From: Paenibacillus spiritus | GTDB taxonomy: Bacteria; Bacillota; Bacilli; Paenibacillales; Paenibacillaceae | Direction of reading: 5' to 3' | DNA: 64,000 bases | Assembly (NCBI RefSeq): GCF_008710135.1 | Contig: NZ_VYKK01000015.1 | Location: 330,733-394,732 of the forward strand | Shown here: positions 16,707 through 24,440 of the stretch, piece after piece | How the letters are laid out: every line of letters starts with the position of its first letter | How positions within the stretch are numbered: the first letter of the stretch is position 1 | Position numbers and translations under genes: made by a program | Notes under the pieces: model-generated | Database searches by the model: none | The model's input: only the letters and a program-made list of their open reading frames with translations | Told to the model about the DNA's origin: nothing

Positions 16707-18356
16707 TTAGACTTTGATTTTAACATTCTCATATTTAATCTGACCGCCAACAATTGTGTAAAGAACAGAGATATCCTTTATGTCCAAAGGATTGACTCTC
16801 AGAGGATCCTCATCCAATACTGCGAAATCGGCCCATTTGCCGACTTCAATGCTTCCAACTTCCTTTTCCTGAAAATTCAATTTGGCTCCTTCAATTGTCA
16901 TCGCCTTTAATGCCGAGAGGGCATCGATTTTCTGGTCCGGTCCCAACGTCCTTCCTTCCGTGGTCATTCGGTTTACTGCTGCCCAGATCAAGAATAAGGG
17001 GGAGATCGGCGTGATCGGACAATCCGAGTGAAGCGTGAACAGGAGCCTCCGGTCTAATGCGTCCCGGAGCGGACTAATCCGCTTCGCCCGTTCCGGGCCA
17101 AGGAAGATCCGGTCGTGCCGCTCCCCCCAGTAATACACATGATTAATAAAAAATGAGCCCGCCACTCCCAGTTGCTGCATGCGATCGAGATCTTCGTTCG
17201 TAGCCGTCTGGACATGCTCAATCCGATGACGGTGATCCACCCTTGGATCAATTGTTAGCGCATATTCATAAGCATCAAGAATTGAACCGATCGCCCGGTC
17301 GCCATTACCGTGAATCGCGATCCTGAATCCGCGTTTATGCAAATCTGCTACCTCTTCATTGAAAGCCGTTTGCTCATGGAAAAGTTCCCCACGTAGGTTA
17401 TCATTGCAATAATAAGGCTCCCTTAAGGCACCTGTGAGTCCTTGTATCGAACCATCCTGAAACATCTTGGCGCTATCCAATCGTGCTTGCCCATTCGAAC
17501 GACTCCGGATCTCATCGTCCAAGCGCTTGGCGTCATAGCCGGCATAGGCTCCTTTGCTCGTGAGCAGTCCATGCATGATCATCAGCTGCATACGCATAGG
17601 GAGAAGTCCTAGCTCAGCCGCTTTCAGCATGATATTCAGAGTAGTGAGATCAGGTATAGCAGCATCTGTATTCGTAGTAATACCTTGAGCGATGTAATCC
17701 TGCGCAGCCTCCCCTAGCTGCTTGATGAATGTTGCCTCGTCCAACATCGGAATAACCCTCTGTACAAGTCCCATCGCGTGACTTTCATACAACACTCCGT
17801 TTAATTCGCCTTTGTCGTTTTGTTCAAAGTTTGCTTTGCTTCCGGCCGTACAGTCGTCAATTCCTGCCAATTCCAACGCCTTGGAATTGGCAACCCCTAA
17901 ATGTCCGCTGATATGGGTAATAAAGACGGGATGATCGGGCGACACCTTATCCAAATCAAACCGGGTAGGATGGCGCATATCCTCCAGCAGTGTGTCATCG
18001 TAGCCAAAACCTTGAATCCATTGCCCTGCAGGTGTCGTCGCTGCTTTCTCTTCGATATCACGAAGTAAACCTGAGATCGTTTTAATGCGAAGAATTCCAC
18101 AATCAATACTTCCCTTGATATAACCGCATTGCAAAAGATGATTGTGCGTTTCAATGAATCCAGGAATTAACGTTGCACCTTTTAGATTCAGGATCTTCGT
18201 ACGGCTAGTGACGTTTACCTCGTGATAGGGTGGTTCCGGATGATACCAAATGGCGCTTATCCGTCCATTTGTAACAGCGAGCGATCCCGCAATCCGGTTT
18301 GATTCATCCATTGTGAGCACGTTGGCATGAGTAATCAGTAAATCGATCGACTCCAT
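16707..18356 (-). CDS. amidohydrolase family 3 protein (YtcJ-like)
   Basis: A 549-residue metal-dependent hydrolase of the amidohydrolase superfamily. The metal ligands are visible in order: ETHNHLLQCG near the N-terminus, IAIHGNGDRAIGS, RIEHVQTA and LHSDCPITP; the C-terminal VGSIEVGKWADFAVLDEDP is the hallmark of the subfamily beta-sandwich. YtcJ-like enzymes hydrolyse N-substituted amides of varied kind. ATG 18356 (AAGGGGGAAAT upstream) is preferred to 18395. First gene of its operon, with a TnrA box at 18453-18469, so it may release an amine, for example from an N-acylated amino compound, for the aminotransferase operon. Confidence 0.88.
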   Translation of the reverse strand: MESIDLLITHANVLTMDESNRIAGSLAVTNGRISAIWYHPEPPYHEVNVTSRTKILNLKGATLIPGFIETHNHLLQCGYIKGSIDCGILRIKTISGLLRDIEEKAATTPAGQWIQGFGYDDTLLEDMRHPTRFDLDKVSPDHPVFITHISGHLGVANSKALELAGIDDCTAGSKANFEQNDKGELNGVLYESHAMGLVQRVIPMLDEATFIKQLGEAAQDYIAQGITTNTDAAIPDLTTLNIMLKAAELGLLPMRMQLMIMHGLLTSKGAYAGYDAKRLDDEIRSRSNGQARLDSAKMFQDGSIQGLTGALREPYYCNDNLRGELFHEQTAFNEEVADLHKRGFRIAIHGNGDRAIGSILDAYEYALTIDPRVDHRHRIEHVQTATNEDLDRMQQLGVAGSFFINHVYYWGERHDRIFLGPERAKRISPLRDALDRRLLFTLHSDCPITPISPLFLIWAAVNRMTTEGRTLGPDQKIDALSALKAMTIEGAKLNFQEKEVGSIEVGKWADFAVLDEDPLRVNPLDIKDISVLYTIVGGQIKYENVKIKV

Positions 18357-18418
18357 TAGATTTCCCCCTTTTAAACATGAGTCAGTTGTCCTCACATAGT
18401 GATGTCTTTACAACATGA

Positions 18419-18469
18419 ATTATAAAGTTATATGTCTTTCTGTCTTTTTGTGTGTTATATAATCTTACA
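18419..18469 (-). promoter_or_regulatory. TnrA/GlnR box and -10 of the amidohydrolase operon
   Basis: TGTTATATAATCTTACA at 18453-18469 fits TGTNA-N7-TNACA exactly; read on the minus strand it is TGTAAGATTATATAACA, one base different from the box at 14550. A TATAAT (-10, minus strand) lies at 18419-18424, placing the start near 18412 and the box centre at -49. The segment just downstream (18401-18425) also resembles 14487-14511 base for base in many positions, so the two operons share a promoter design. The box overlaps the last codons of the MerR-type gene. Confidence 0.8.
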
Positions 18470-18716
18470 TATTTTTTCTCTTTAACTCTTTTTTAATCTC
18501 ATTCGTTTTCGTTCCGTCTTCGAGCTGGTTTGCAATTTCCATTAAGGCTTCTATGTCTGAGAACGAATATTTCCTATTACCTGCTGACGAGCGTCCGGGG
18601 AATAATAGCCCGCGTTCTTCATAATAACGAATCTTTCTCGCAGATAACCCTGTCAATTCACAGACGGTTCCAATCATAATAACTTTCTTGTCTTTGAATT
18701 TTTCACTCATAGCCAT
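18465..18716 (-). CDS. short TnrA/GlnR-like MerR-family nitrogen regulator
   Basis: An 83-residue MerR-fold protein. The stretch [18 protein letters not shown], then [16 protein letters not shown] and [17 protein letters not shown], aligns closely with the DNA-binding part of Bacillus TnrA. It ends right after KKELKRKN, so the C-terminal tail of about 20-25 residues, through which glutamine synthetase controls TnrA and GlnR, is absent. ATG 18716 is chosen for its AAAGGAA site. Three perfect TnrA boxes lie around it (18763, 18453, 14550), so it probably binds them, either as a constitutive activator or in competition with the host TnrA/GlnR. Confidence 0.85.
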   Translation of the reverse strand: MAMSEKFKDKKVIMIGTVCELTGLSARKIRYYEERGLLFPGRSSAGNRKYSFSDIEALMEIANQLEDGTKTNEIKKELKRKNM

Positions 18717-18762
18717 AGAGTAATTCCTTTCTATCAGATATGTTAACATATATAATATTTAA

Positions 18763-18779
18763 TGTTATTTATTATTACA
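18763..18779 (-). promoter_or_regulatory. TnrA/GlnR box upstream of the short TnrA-like gene
   Basis: TGTTATTTATTATTACA matches TGTNA-N7-TNACA exactly and lies 47-63 bp before the start codon. That is close enough to overlap the promoter, which suggests negative autoregulation or repression by GlnR. Confidence 0.72.
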
Positions 18780-18871
18780 TATAAATAATTAGTTTGTATA
18801 GATTTTTAATTTAAAATAAGGGCGATTTACAAGTCGTTTTAGTAGTGGCAGATTACTTTTTACTTATATAA

Positions 18872-18906
18872 CAAAAAAAGGCGATTTATCCGTAGACAAA
18901 TCGCCT
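18872..18906 (-). terminator. rho-independent terminator of the GDPD gene
   Basis: AGGCGATTT pairs with AAATCGCCT (18879-18906); on the minus strand a run of seven T follows the stem. Confidence 0.85.
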
Positions 18907-18985
18907 GGTTAATCAATCAATTGTTAAATGATTAAACCTTCTTAAATTCTTTTGAGTTAAACAATTCAGCAGAAATTCAACCCGT

Positions 18986-19897
18986 TCAGAATCCAGTCTC
19001 TTCTTTCCTTTTATCCAAGACTTCCTGAAAGCGATCCGGATAATTGGTGTAAACTCCGTCAGCGCCCCAATGAATGGCTTTTTCCATATTTCCTTGATAG
19101 TTAATTGTATAAATCATAACCTTAAGGCCTTTCTTCTTGGCTTGGTTCACAAAGGCCGCGTTTATTCCCTGGAAGTTCGGACTGACTCCAACGGCATAAG
19201 ACTTGATTCTTTTGAAAGAAATATCCATGAATTGAGTGTAGGGAGAATCGCACCAGACAATTTGGTACAAGGGAATTTCCGGATTGATGTCATGGATTTT
19301 CTTCAGACTCTTCTCACTGAAGGATTGAACGGTTACCTTGTTATCCAGATCATATCGCTCAATATACTGATTCAACAAAGATTCAATTCCCTTGTTATAG
19401 CTGGGATCCTTAATTTCAATCAAATAATGAACTCTCCCTCCAAATTCCGCAAAGAGCTGATCCAATGTGGGAATTTGGAGGTTGGCGTAACGATCTCTTG
19501 CGAACATCGGATACTTGTCGTTAAACCAGGAACCGGCGTCAAGCCTCTCGATCTGCTCCAAAGTCATGTCGCGTACATTGCCGGTTCCATTCGTCGTTCG
19601 ATCAACGGTTGGATCATGGATAATGACAGGGACTTTATCTTTGGTAAGTTGAATGTCCAGCTCCAGGTAGTCTGCATTCAATTCAAGGGCTAACTGAAAG
19701 GCAGGCATTGTATTCTCAGGGGCATATCCGGAAGCTCCCCGGTGAGCAACGGTAGATACGGAATCTGCCGGTCTTATCCAATCTGCCACTCTGATCCGTA
19801 TGGAAGGAGAAAAGGCATAAAGAATCATTAGGCATGTGATCAGCAATAATGCGTGTATTCCGATAAAATACCATCGGTTGGTCTCCATCTTCTTCAT
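18986..19897 (-). CDS. membrane-anchored glycerophosphodiester phosphodiesterase
   Basis: Hydrolyses glycerophosphodiesters to glycerol-3-phosphate and an alcohol. The 303-residue protein has one N-terminal transmembrane segment (about 10-30) and then a GDPD TIM barrel outside the membrane. His52 (AHRGASG), Glu79 and Asp81 (LELDIQLTKD) and His94 (VIIHDPTVDRTTNGTG) are the metal and catalytic residues. ATG 19897 with GAGGTTG upstream is chosen over upstream starts that would prefix 42 low-complexity residues. It stands alone between two terminators. It may degrade lipoteichoic acid or phospholipid head groups, which fits the two LTA synthase-type genes in the window. Confidence 0.92.
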   Translation of the reverse strand: MKKMETNRWYFIGIHALLLITCLMILYAFSPSIRIRVADWIRPADSVSTVAHRGASGYAPENTMPAFQLALELNADYLELDIQLTKDKVPVIIHDPTVDRTTNGTGNVRDMTLEQIERLDAGSWFNDKYPMFARDRYANLQIPTLDQLFAEFGGRVHYLIEIKDPSYNKGIESLLNQYIERYDLDNKVTVQSFSEKSLKKIHDINPEIPLYQIVWCDSPYTQFMDISFKRIKSYAVGVSPNFQGINAAFVNQAKKKGLKVMIYTINYQGNMEKAIHWGADGVYTNYPDRFQEVLDKRKEETGF

Positions 19898-20023
19898 GCG
19901 AACAACCTCGATTCTTGATCCTGTATCAGTCCTCCATGATGAGGGATTGGATACCCTTCTGTCAACCATTGCATTATTATACCCCAGGGGTCTGCTTCTC
20001 GATCTTAGGGGATAATGATACAC

Positions 20024-20046
20024 AAAAACCCGCGCTATGCGCGGGT
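20024..20046 (-). terminator. rho-independent terminator of the second TPR receptor gene
   Basis: ACCCGCGC and GCGCGGGT form a stem with a 3-base loop, 25 bp beyond the stop codon; on the minus strand TTTTTG follows. This leaves no room for a downstream propeptide gene. Confidence 0.85.
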
Positions 20047-20070
20047 CTCTATGGAATTACTCTCCCCAAA

Positions 20071-20952
20071 CTAACGATAAGAAGGGTCGTAAAGACTGCT
20101 GAGAGAAATATGTACTTCATCCTGCAGCACTCGTTCAAAGACGGCTTGCAACTGTATACCGTATTTTTCGTTCTGGTCCCGCTCTGCGTGTTGCCTAAGC
20201 GTTTCGTAAAACGCTACATTCTTCTTAAATGCCATATTATCATTGAATTTAACACTATAAGATAAGCTATCCAGGAGTACATCAAAAGCAGTATAATACT
20301 TCTTCGTCTTAAATTGGTAGAGCGAATAAAGATAAAAATACTCCGTGAAGTATCGGATGTTCACCGAATTCTCATGGCATAGCTTCTTCACTTGATCTAG
20401 TGCCTCTGCGAACTCCTCCAGAATCCCATCGATCTGAAAATTGTTCTTTAAAGCCGCCTCCAGAAGGGTTATGATTCCGGCCAGCAACTCCAGGATGTCT
20501 TCCTTATTGCGGGAAATATGATCGACATAGAGCGGCAGCACCTCTTCCCTGCCCTCCAACAAATCTAAGGTATACGTATTCCCGATGGCAAATGATTTGA
20601 AGTCATTAATAATCTTGTAATCAAAATCGCTTGACCGTTCCATCCACGACAAGTCTCTATACTTCTCGATACAGGCTCTGGACTCTTGATATCTCCCTAG
20701 CTTCTGTAATGCCAGCCCTTTCGTTAATTGACTGTATCCGAAATAATATAATAAAGGTTTTTCGGAGTAGTACAGAACCTTATCTCCTCGTTCCCTCTGC
20801 TGTTGATGATCGTGATAATTCACACAGGCTTCATCGTATAATTTATCGGCAATGGTGATCATCGGACGCCAATCCTCGTTGATGTAGGTTAATTTCAGCA
20901 TACGTGTCAACGCGTCCAAGTCGTCAATGCTGCTCAAATCCAGACTGACCAA
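20071..20952 (-). CDS. TPR-repeat peptide receptor paralogue, orphan (no propeptide gene)
   Basis: A 293-residue paralogue of the receptor at 8674-9552, alike along the whole length: SSIDDLDALTRMLKLTY, EDWRPMITIADKLYDEA, CIEKYRDLSW, LLEGREEVLPLYVDHI, EALKNNF-type and VNIRYFTEYFYLYSLYQF blocks recur in both. The region around residues 45-65 and the C-terminus differ most. TTG start with GGGGGTG upstream. Unlike the first copy it has no overlapping small ORF with a signal peptide; a terminator follows at once. It may listen to a peptide made elsewhere or be a diverged duplicate. Same orientation as the first copy, 11 kb away. Confidence 0.78.
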   Translation of the reverse strand: MVSLDLSSIDDLDALTRMLKLTYINEDWRPMITIADKLYDEACVNYHDHQQQRERGDKVLYYSEKPLLYYFGYSQLTKGLALQKLGRYQESRACIEKYRDLSWMERSSDFDYKIINDFKSFAIGNTYTLDLLEGREEVLPLYVDHISRNKEDILELLAGIITLLEAALKNNFQIDGILEEFAEALDQVKKLCHENSVNIRYFTEYFYLYSLYQFKTKKYYTAFDVLLDSLSYSVKFNDNMAFKKNVAFYETLRQHAERDQNEKYGIQLQAVFERVLQDEVHISLSSLYDPSYR

Positions 20953-21107
20953 ATTCTACACCCCCGAAACCCTATTCTGATCCAGATTATACCATAATAA
21001 GGAATTCGTCAAATGGAGTCTGAACTGCAGCCAATCGTCGAAATTGTCCGCTGTAAATTCCTGCGCGCATTACGCTTTCTCCAGGCCATCTCTTTATTCC
21101 TTGCTTC

Positions 21108-21476
21108 CTATGCGTCGTAGAACATCATTACAACCAGGATAATCAGCAGACTGCAAATTACTGTCATGGCGATAAACAGCGACCAGACGGGAATCGAGCG
21201 GGAATGGAAGACTCCGGCGTTGATCTCTCTCCGTCTCCGCTGAAAATCCAGCGTGGCCAGCAGCTGAATCAGCGCGCCGAGAAGAACGGCGCCCACGCCT
21301 CCGATGGAAGCGATCCAGTGGCCTACGGAAGCCAGGGCTTCGGTTCGAAAAGCGATTCCCGCGCTCAGGAATCCAAGGCCGATCACGGCTATGCTGGTCC
21401 GTACCCAGGCGAGGTACGTTCTCTCGTTGGCCAAGTGCTGCTGGGTGTATCTCTCTTCATGCAGGGGTTGATTCAT
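21108..21476 (-). CDS. DUF202 (YidH-like) small membrane protein
   Basis: A 122-residue protein with the DUF202 signature LANERTYLAWVRTSIAVIGLG near the N-terminus, followed by three hydrophobic segments at about 27-45, 57-78 and 95-120. AAGGAGGT stands ideally before the ATG. The function of the family is unknown; in fungi a DUF202 domain is part of vacuolar transporter chaperones, but bacterial stand-alone forms are uncharacterised. Monocistronic. Confidence 0.85.
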   Translation of the reverse strand: MNQPLHEERYTQQHLANERTYLAWVRTSIAVIGLGFLSAGIAFRTEALASVGHWIASIGGVGAVLLGALIQLLATLDFQRRRREINAGVFHSRSIPVWSLFIAMTVICSLLIILVVMMFYDA

Positions 21477-21793
21477 ATAGACCTCCTTGCGGCAGACTCG
21501 ATTCGGCTCTTAAATATATACCCTTCCCGCTCCCAAAGGAACGGTCTTAAGAAACCCGTTAAGAAACTATAAGAACTTAGGTGTCTGCATTCAGATTGTC
21601 TTAATTTTGAAGAAACTCGCCGCTACCCTTAGAAAAACACCGATCCGATGAAGCCGGAACGGGTTTTATCGAGAGATTTTGCGGATTTCTGGGACAGCGC
21701 GCTTTAAAAGGCTTTAAATGCTTTTTACTTCCCTGCCGCTTCTCGGGTAAGATTCGGATAATCCAATTTCGGACGACAGGAGGCTGTAATCGG
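21477..21793. other. 317-bp divergent intergenic region
   Basis: Lies between the DUF202 gene (-) and the unknown gene at 21794 (+). It holds AT-rich stretches suited to two divergent promoters and no ORF with a ribosome site. No riboswitch, RNA gene or clear dyad was recognised. Confidence 0.5.
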
Positions 21794-22327
21794 ATGCCAT
21801 TGACAAAAACCTATTATTTCGGAACTCTTCCCCGGATGCTGGACCCCGTGAGTCTGGAGGAGTCCAGCTTTGCGGCTCTGTGGTTCGAGGAGGAGGAGCA
21901 ACGCTTCATTGTTGGCTACGGCTTCGGCAGCCGACAGATCGACAAATTAAAGCAATTCATGGCGTTCACCGCCCACTTCACCTGCTGCGATGAGCGGATA
22001 ACGACCGATATTTACCGCGAGATCCGTCAGATTCAGCAGGAGCACGATTGGACCGCCCACCGGCGTCTCCCGTTCCTCTCGGTATTTCGGGCACCCTGGA
22101 ACCGGATGGAGCCTGGCTGGTATATCCTGAAATCACGCAGCGTCTATCCGCTGCATCTGTCCGTGGTGCGCCGGACCCCCTACAGTATATGGCTGGAGCA
22201 TGTTTCGGTATGCGAGAGCGAAGCCGAGCTTAGAGCCTGTATAGAAAAAGCGGGACAAGCTCATAAGCTTGACCCGCTTCGGATGAGAATTGCGACCCAA
22301 CAGATGAAAGGGATGCTGCCGCTCTAG
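21794..22327 (+). CDS. hypothetical protein, 177 aa
   Basis: I do not recognise this protein. It is a soluble 177-residue product with a good AGGAGG site 10 bp before the ATG. Features are an acidic patch FEEEEQRF, a Cys-Cys pair in TAHFTCCDERIT, and a Trp/Arg-rich middle (APWNRMEPGWYILKSRSVYP). There is no signal peptide or membrane segment. It is a single gene, convergent with the oxidoreductase gene whose stop lies 15 bp away. Codon usage looks like the host GC-rich genes. Confidence 0.75.
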   Translation: MPLTKTYYFGTLPRMLDPVSLEESSFAALWFEEEEQRFIVGYGFGSRQIDKLKQFMAFTAHFTCCDERITTDIYREIRQIQQEHDWTAHRRLPFLSVFRAPWNRMEPGWYILKSRSVYPLHLSVVRRTPYSIWLEHVSVCESEAELRACIEKAGQAHKLDPLRMRIATQQMKGMLPL

Positions 22328-22341
22328 TCGCTCTAGCCGCT

Positions 22342-24282
22342 CTAGATGGAGCGGGCGACTTCGTGGGCTTCGCTGACCGCGTTCAGCGCCCTGCGGGCCT
22401 TCAGGGCATCGCCGATCACATGGAACGGGATGCGGTGATCTTCACAATACGTGCGCACCGGACTGAAATCGCGCGACCGGGCTCCGATGGCGATGACGAC
22501 CGCGTCGCATGGATACGTCGTAAGCGCCCCGCCTTCGGTCTCCAGCACCACGCCCTCCTCCTGAATCTCCAGGCAGCGGGTATGGGTCAGAATCCGGACA
22601 CCGGAAGCATGCAGATTCTCCATCACGCAGATAGACCGGAGGTCTCCCAAGTCCTTGGCGACCTTCTCCTGCATTTCGACGACCGTAATCTCCGAAGCGC
22701 TGCCGTGAACATATTCCGCCACTTCCAGACCGACCAGACCGCCGCCGACAATGACAACCCGGCCCGATACCGGGACGCGGCCCGACAATACGTCATGCGA
22801 GTTGGTTACGAAGGAGAGTTCGCTGCCCGGAACGCGAAGCTCCATCGGAGCGGCGCCGATGGCCGAGATGACCTCGTCGGGCTGAAGCTCTTCCAGCAGC
22901 TGCAGCGTGACCGGAGTATCCAGCCGGACTTCGACGCCTTCCCGGATGACCTGCTCGCCTCGGGAGAGGGCGGCTGCCTTCATTTCTTCCTTGCGCGGCG
23001 CTTCGCCGGCCAAGGCGAATTGCCCGCCCAGCGAGCCGGTCGCCTCGCAGACAATCGGTTCATGTCCGCGGCGCTTCAGCACCATAGCTGCTTCCAGACC
23101 GGCAATGCCGCCTCCTGCGATCAGGACCTTCTTCGGCTGCTCTGCCGCCTTCAGCCGGAATTCGGCCTCCCGGCCGAGTGCCGGGTTGCGCAGACACGTG
23201 ATGAACGGAACTTCTGCGGAGACGAAGCCGTCATAGCAGCCCTGGTTGCAGGCTACGCACTGCACAATGTCATGGCTGCGGCCCGTCAGGGCTTTCTCGC
23301 AAAAGTCGGGATCGGCCAGTTGCGCCCGGCCCATAACGACCAGGTCGGCCTTATCGGCGGCCAGAATCTCTTCGGCCTGGTCCGGCGCATTGATGCGGCC
23401 GACGGCCACCGTGGCCATGCCGGTCTCCCGCCGGATGCGGGCGGCATTGTCTACATTGAATCCGCGGGGGAGGTCAATCGGCGGCACTTCGTATTTAATG
23501 GCCGCCGAAGAGAAGTTTCCGCGGGAGACGTCCAGGACGTCAACGCCGGCCGTACCGGCCATTTTGCAGAATTCAATGACTTCTTCGATCGTCAGGCCGC
23601 CCTCCAGATAATCGTCGTGCGCGTCGATCCGCATGAACAGCGGCATCTCTTCCGGCACATTGTTGCGGATGGCTTCAATGCATTCCAGAAGGAACCGGGC
23701 CCGGTTCTCCAGACTTCCGCCGTATTCGTCGGTTCTGCGGTTAAAATACGGGCTCAGGAAGGAATGCGGCGTATAATTATGGCCTGCGTGGAACTCGAGA
23801 GTATCATAACCGGCCTCTACAGCGCGCCGGGCGGCCTCGCCGAAAGCCTGCGCCGCTTCACGCAGCGTCTCCCGGGTGGCGGCCGGCAGCACAACATCGG
23901 TTCCCTTCACGGGTACAGGGCTTGGGATAATCATAGCGGCGTCCGGATCGCTGCCCACCGCCATACCGCCCAGCCAGAGCTGAATGCCCGCCTTGCCGCC
24001 GGCCGCATGGACCGCATCGGCCAGACGCTTCAATTCGGGGATATAGCGATCATCGGAAATGGCAAGAAAATTCCGGGGCGAGGCCGGGCCATACACCGAA
24101 CAGACTTCAACGAAGTTCAGTCCGCAGCCGCCCTCCGCCCGGGCCACATGGTAATCAATCAGCTGCTGGGTGACCAACCGGTCCTCCGTCCCCATTTTGG
24201 TACCCATGGCCGGGAATACCACCCGGTTCTTAAGTTCGAGCCCCCGGATGCGAATCGGGCTAAAAAGCGTTTCATATGCCAT
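22342..24282 (-). CDS. NADH:flavin oxidoreductase / 2,4-dienoyl-CoA reductase-type iron-sulfur flavoenzyme
   Basis: A 646-residue two-part enzyme: an Old Yellow Enzyme-type FMN barrel (about 1-340, with HAGHNY at 165-170), four cysteines at 342, 345, 349 and 363 (CVACNQGC and ITCLRN) for a 4Fe-4S cluster, and a C-terminal FAD/NAD(P) part with AGGGIAGLEAA and VIVGGGLVGLEVAEY. This is the layout of FadH, trimethylamine dehydrogenase and ene-reductases that reduce activated double bonds. The substrate is not deducible. The promoter at 24365-24393 lies beside a TetR-type operator, and the TetR gene is directly upstream. Confidence 0.9.
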   Translation of the reverse strand: MAYETLFSPIRIRGLELKNRVVFPAMGTKMGTEDRLVTQQLIDYHVARAEGGCGLNFVEVCSVYGPASPRNFLAISDDRYIPELKRLADAVHAAGGKAGIQLWLGGMAVGSDPDAAMIIPSPVPVKGTDVVLPAATRETLREAAQAFGEAARRAVEAGYDTLEFHAGHNYTPHSFLSPYFNRRTDEYGGSLENRARFLLECIEAIRNNVPEEMPLFMRIDAHDDYLEGGLTIEEVIEFCKMAGTAGVDVLDVSRGNFSSAAIKYEVPPIDLPRGFNVDNAARIRRETGMATVAVGRINAPDQAEEILAADKADLVVMGRAQLADPDFCEKALTGRSHDIVQCVACNQGCYDGFVSAEVPFITCLRNPALGREAEFRLKAAEQPKKVLIAGGGIAGLEAAMVLKRRGHEPIVCEATGSLGGQFALAGEAPRKEEMKAAALSRGEQVIREGVEVRLDTPVTLQLLEELQPDEVISAIGAAPMELRVPGSELSFVTNSHDVLSGRVPVSGRVVIVGGGLVGLEVAEYVHGSASEITVVEMQEKVAKDLGDLRSICVMENLHASGVRILTHTRCLEIQEEGVVLETEGGALTTYPCDAVVIAIGARSRDFSPVRTYCEDHRIPFHVIGDALKARRALNAVSEAHEVARSI

Positions 24283-24364
24283 TTCAAATGCTCCCCTGCG
24301 GTTTTTTACAGACCGGTAAGTGATTCATTTCACATAGATTCAAAGAAGAAAGGCCTGTAACTCT

Positions 24365-24393
24365 ACTATAAAAGAGAAATGAAACTGATACAA
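24365..24393 (-). promoter_or_regulatory. sigma-A promoter of the OYE-type gene
   Basis: On the minus strand TTGTAT (24388-24393) and TATAGT (24365-24370) are separated by exactly 17 bp. Confidence 0.65.
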
Positions 24394-24398
24394 TACGT

Positions 24399-24417
24399 TT
24401 CAAACAAAGTGTTTGAA
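24399..24417. promoter_or_regulatory. candidate TetR operator
   Basis: TTCAAAC and GTTTGAA form a perfect 7-bp dyad around AAAGT, next to the -35 of the OYE-type promoter and 24 bp beyond the stop codon of the TetR gene. Confidence 0.65.
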
Positions 24418-24440
24418 TTTTCTGCGAACCTCATCCCCGG

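Noticed and set aside
19915..20265. 116-codon plus-strand frame at the end of the second receptor gene, considered as a peptide gene
   Set aside because: No signal peptide at its start, no ribosome site, mostly antisense to the receptor gene.
20953..21107. Possible propeptide gene near the orphan receptor
   Set aside because: The only small frames lack a signal peptide and a ribosome site.
22363..24360. Long plus-strand open frame of 665 codons
   Set aside because: Exactly opposite the well-supported OYE-type gene; the translation is His/Arg/Gln-rich without domains, a GC-rich antisense shadow.
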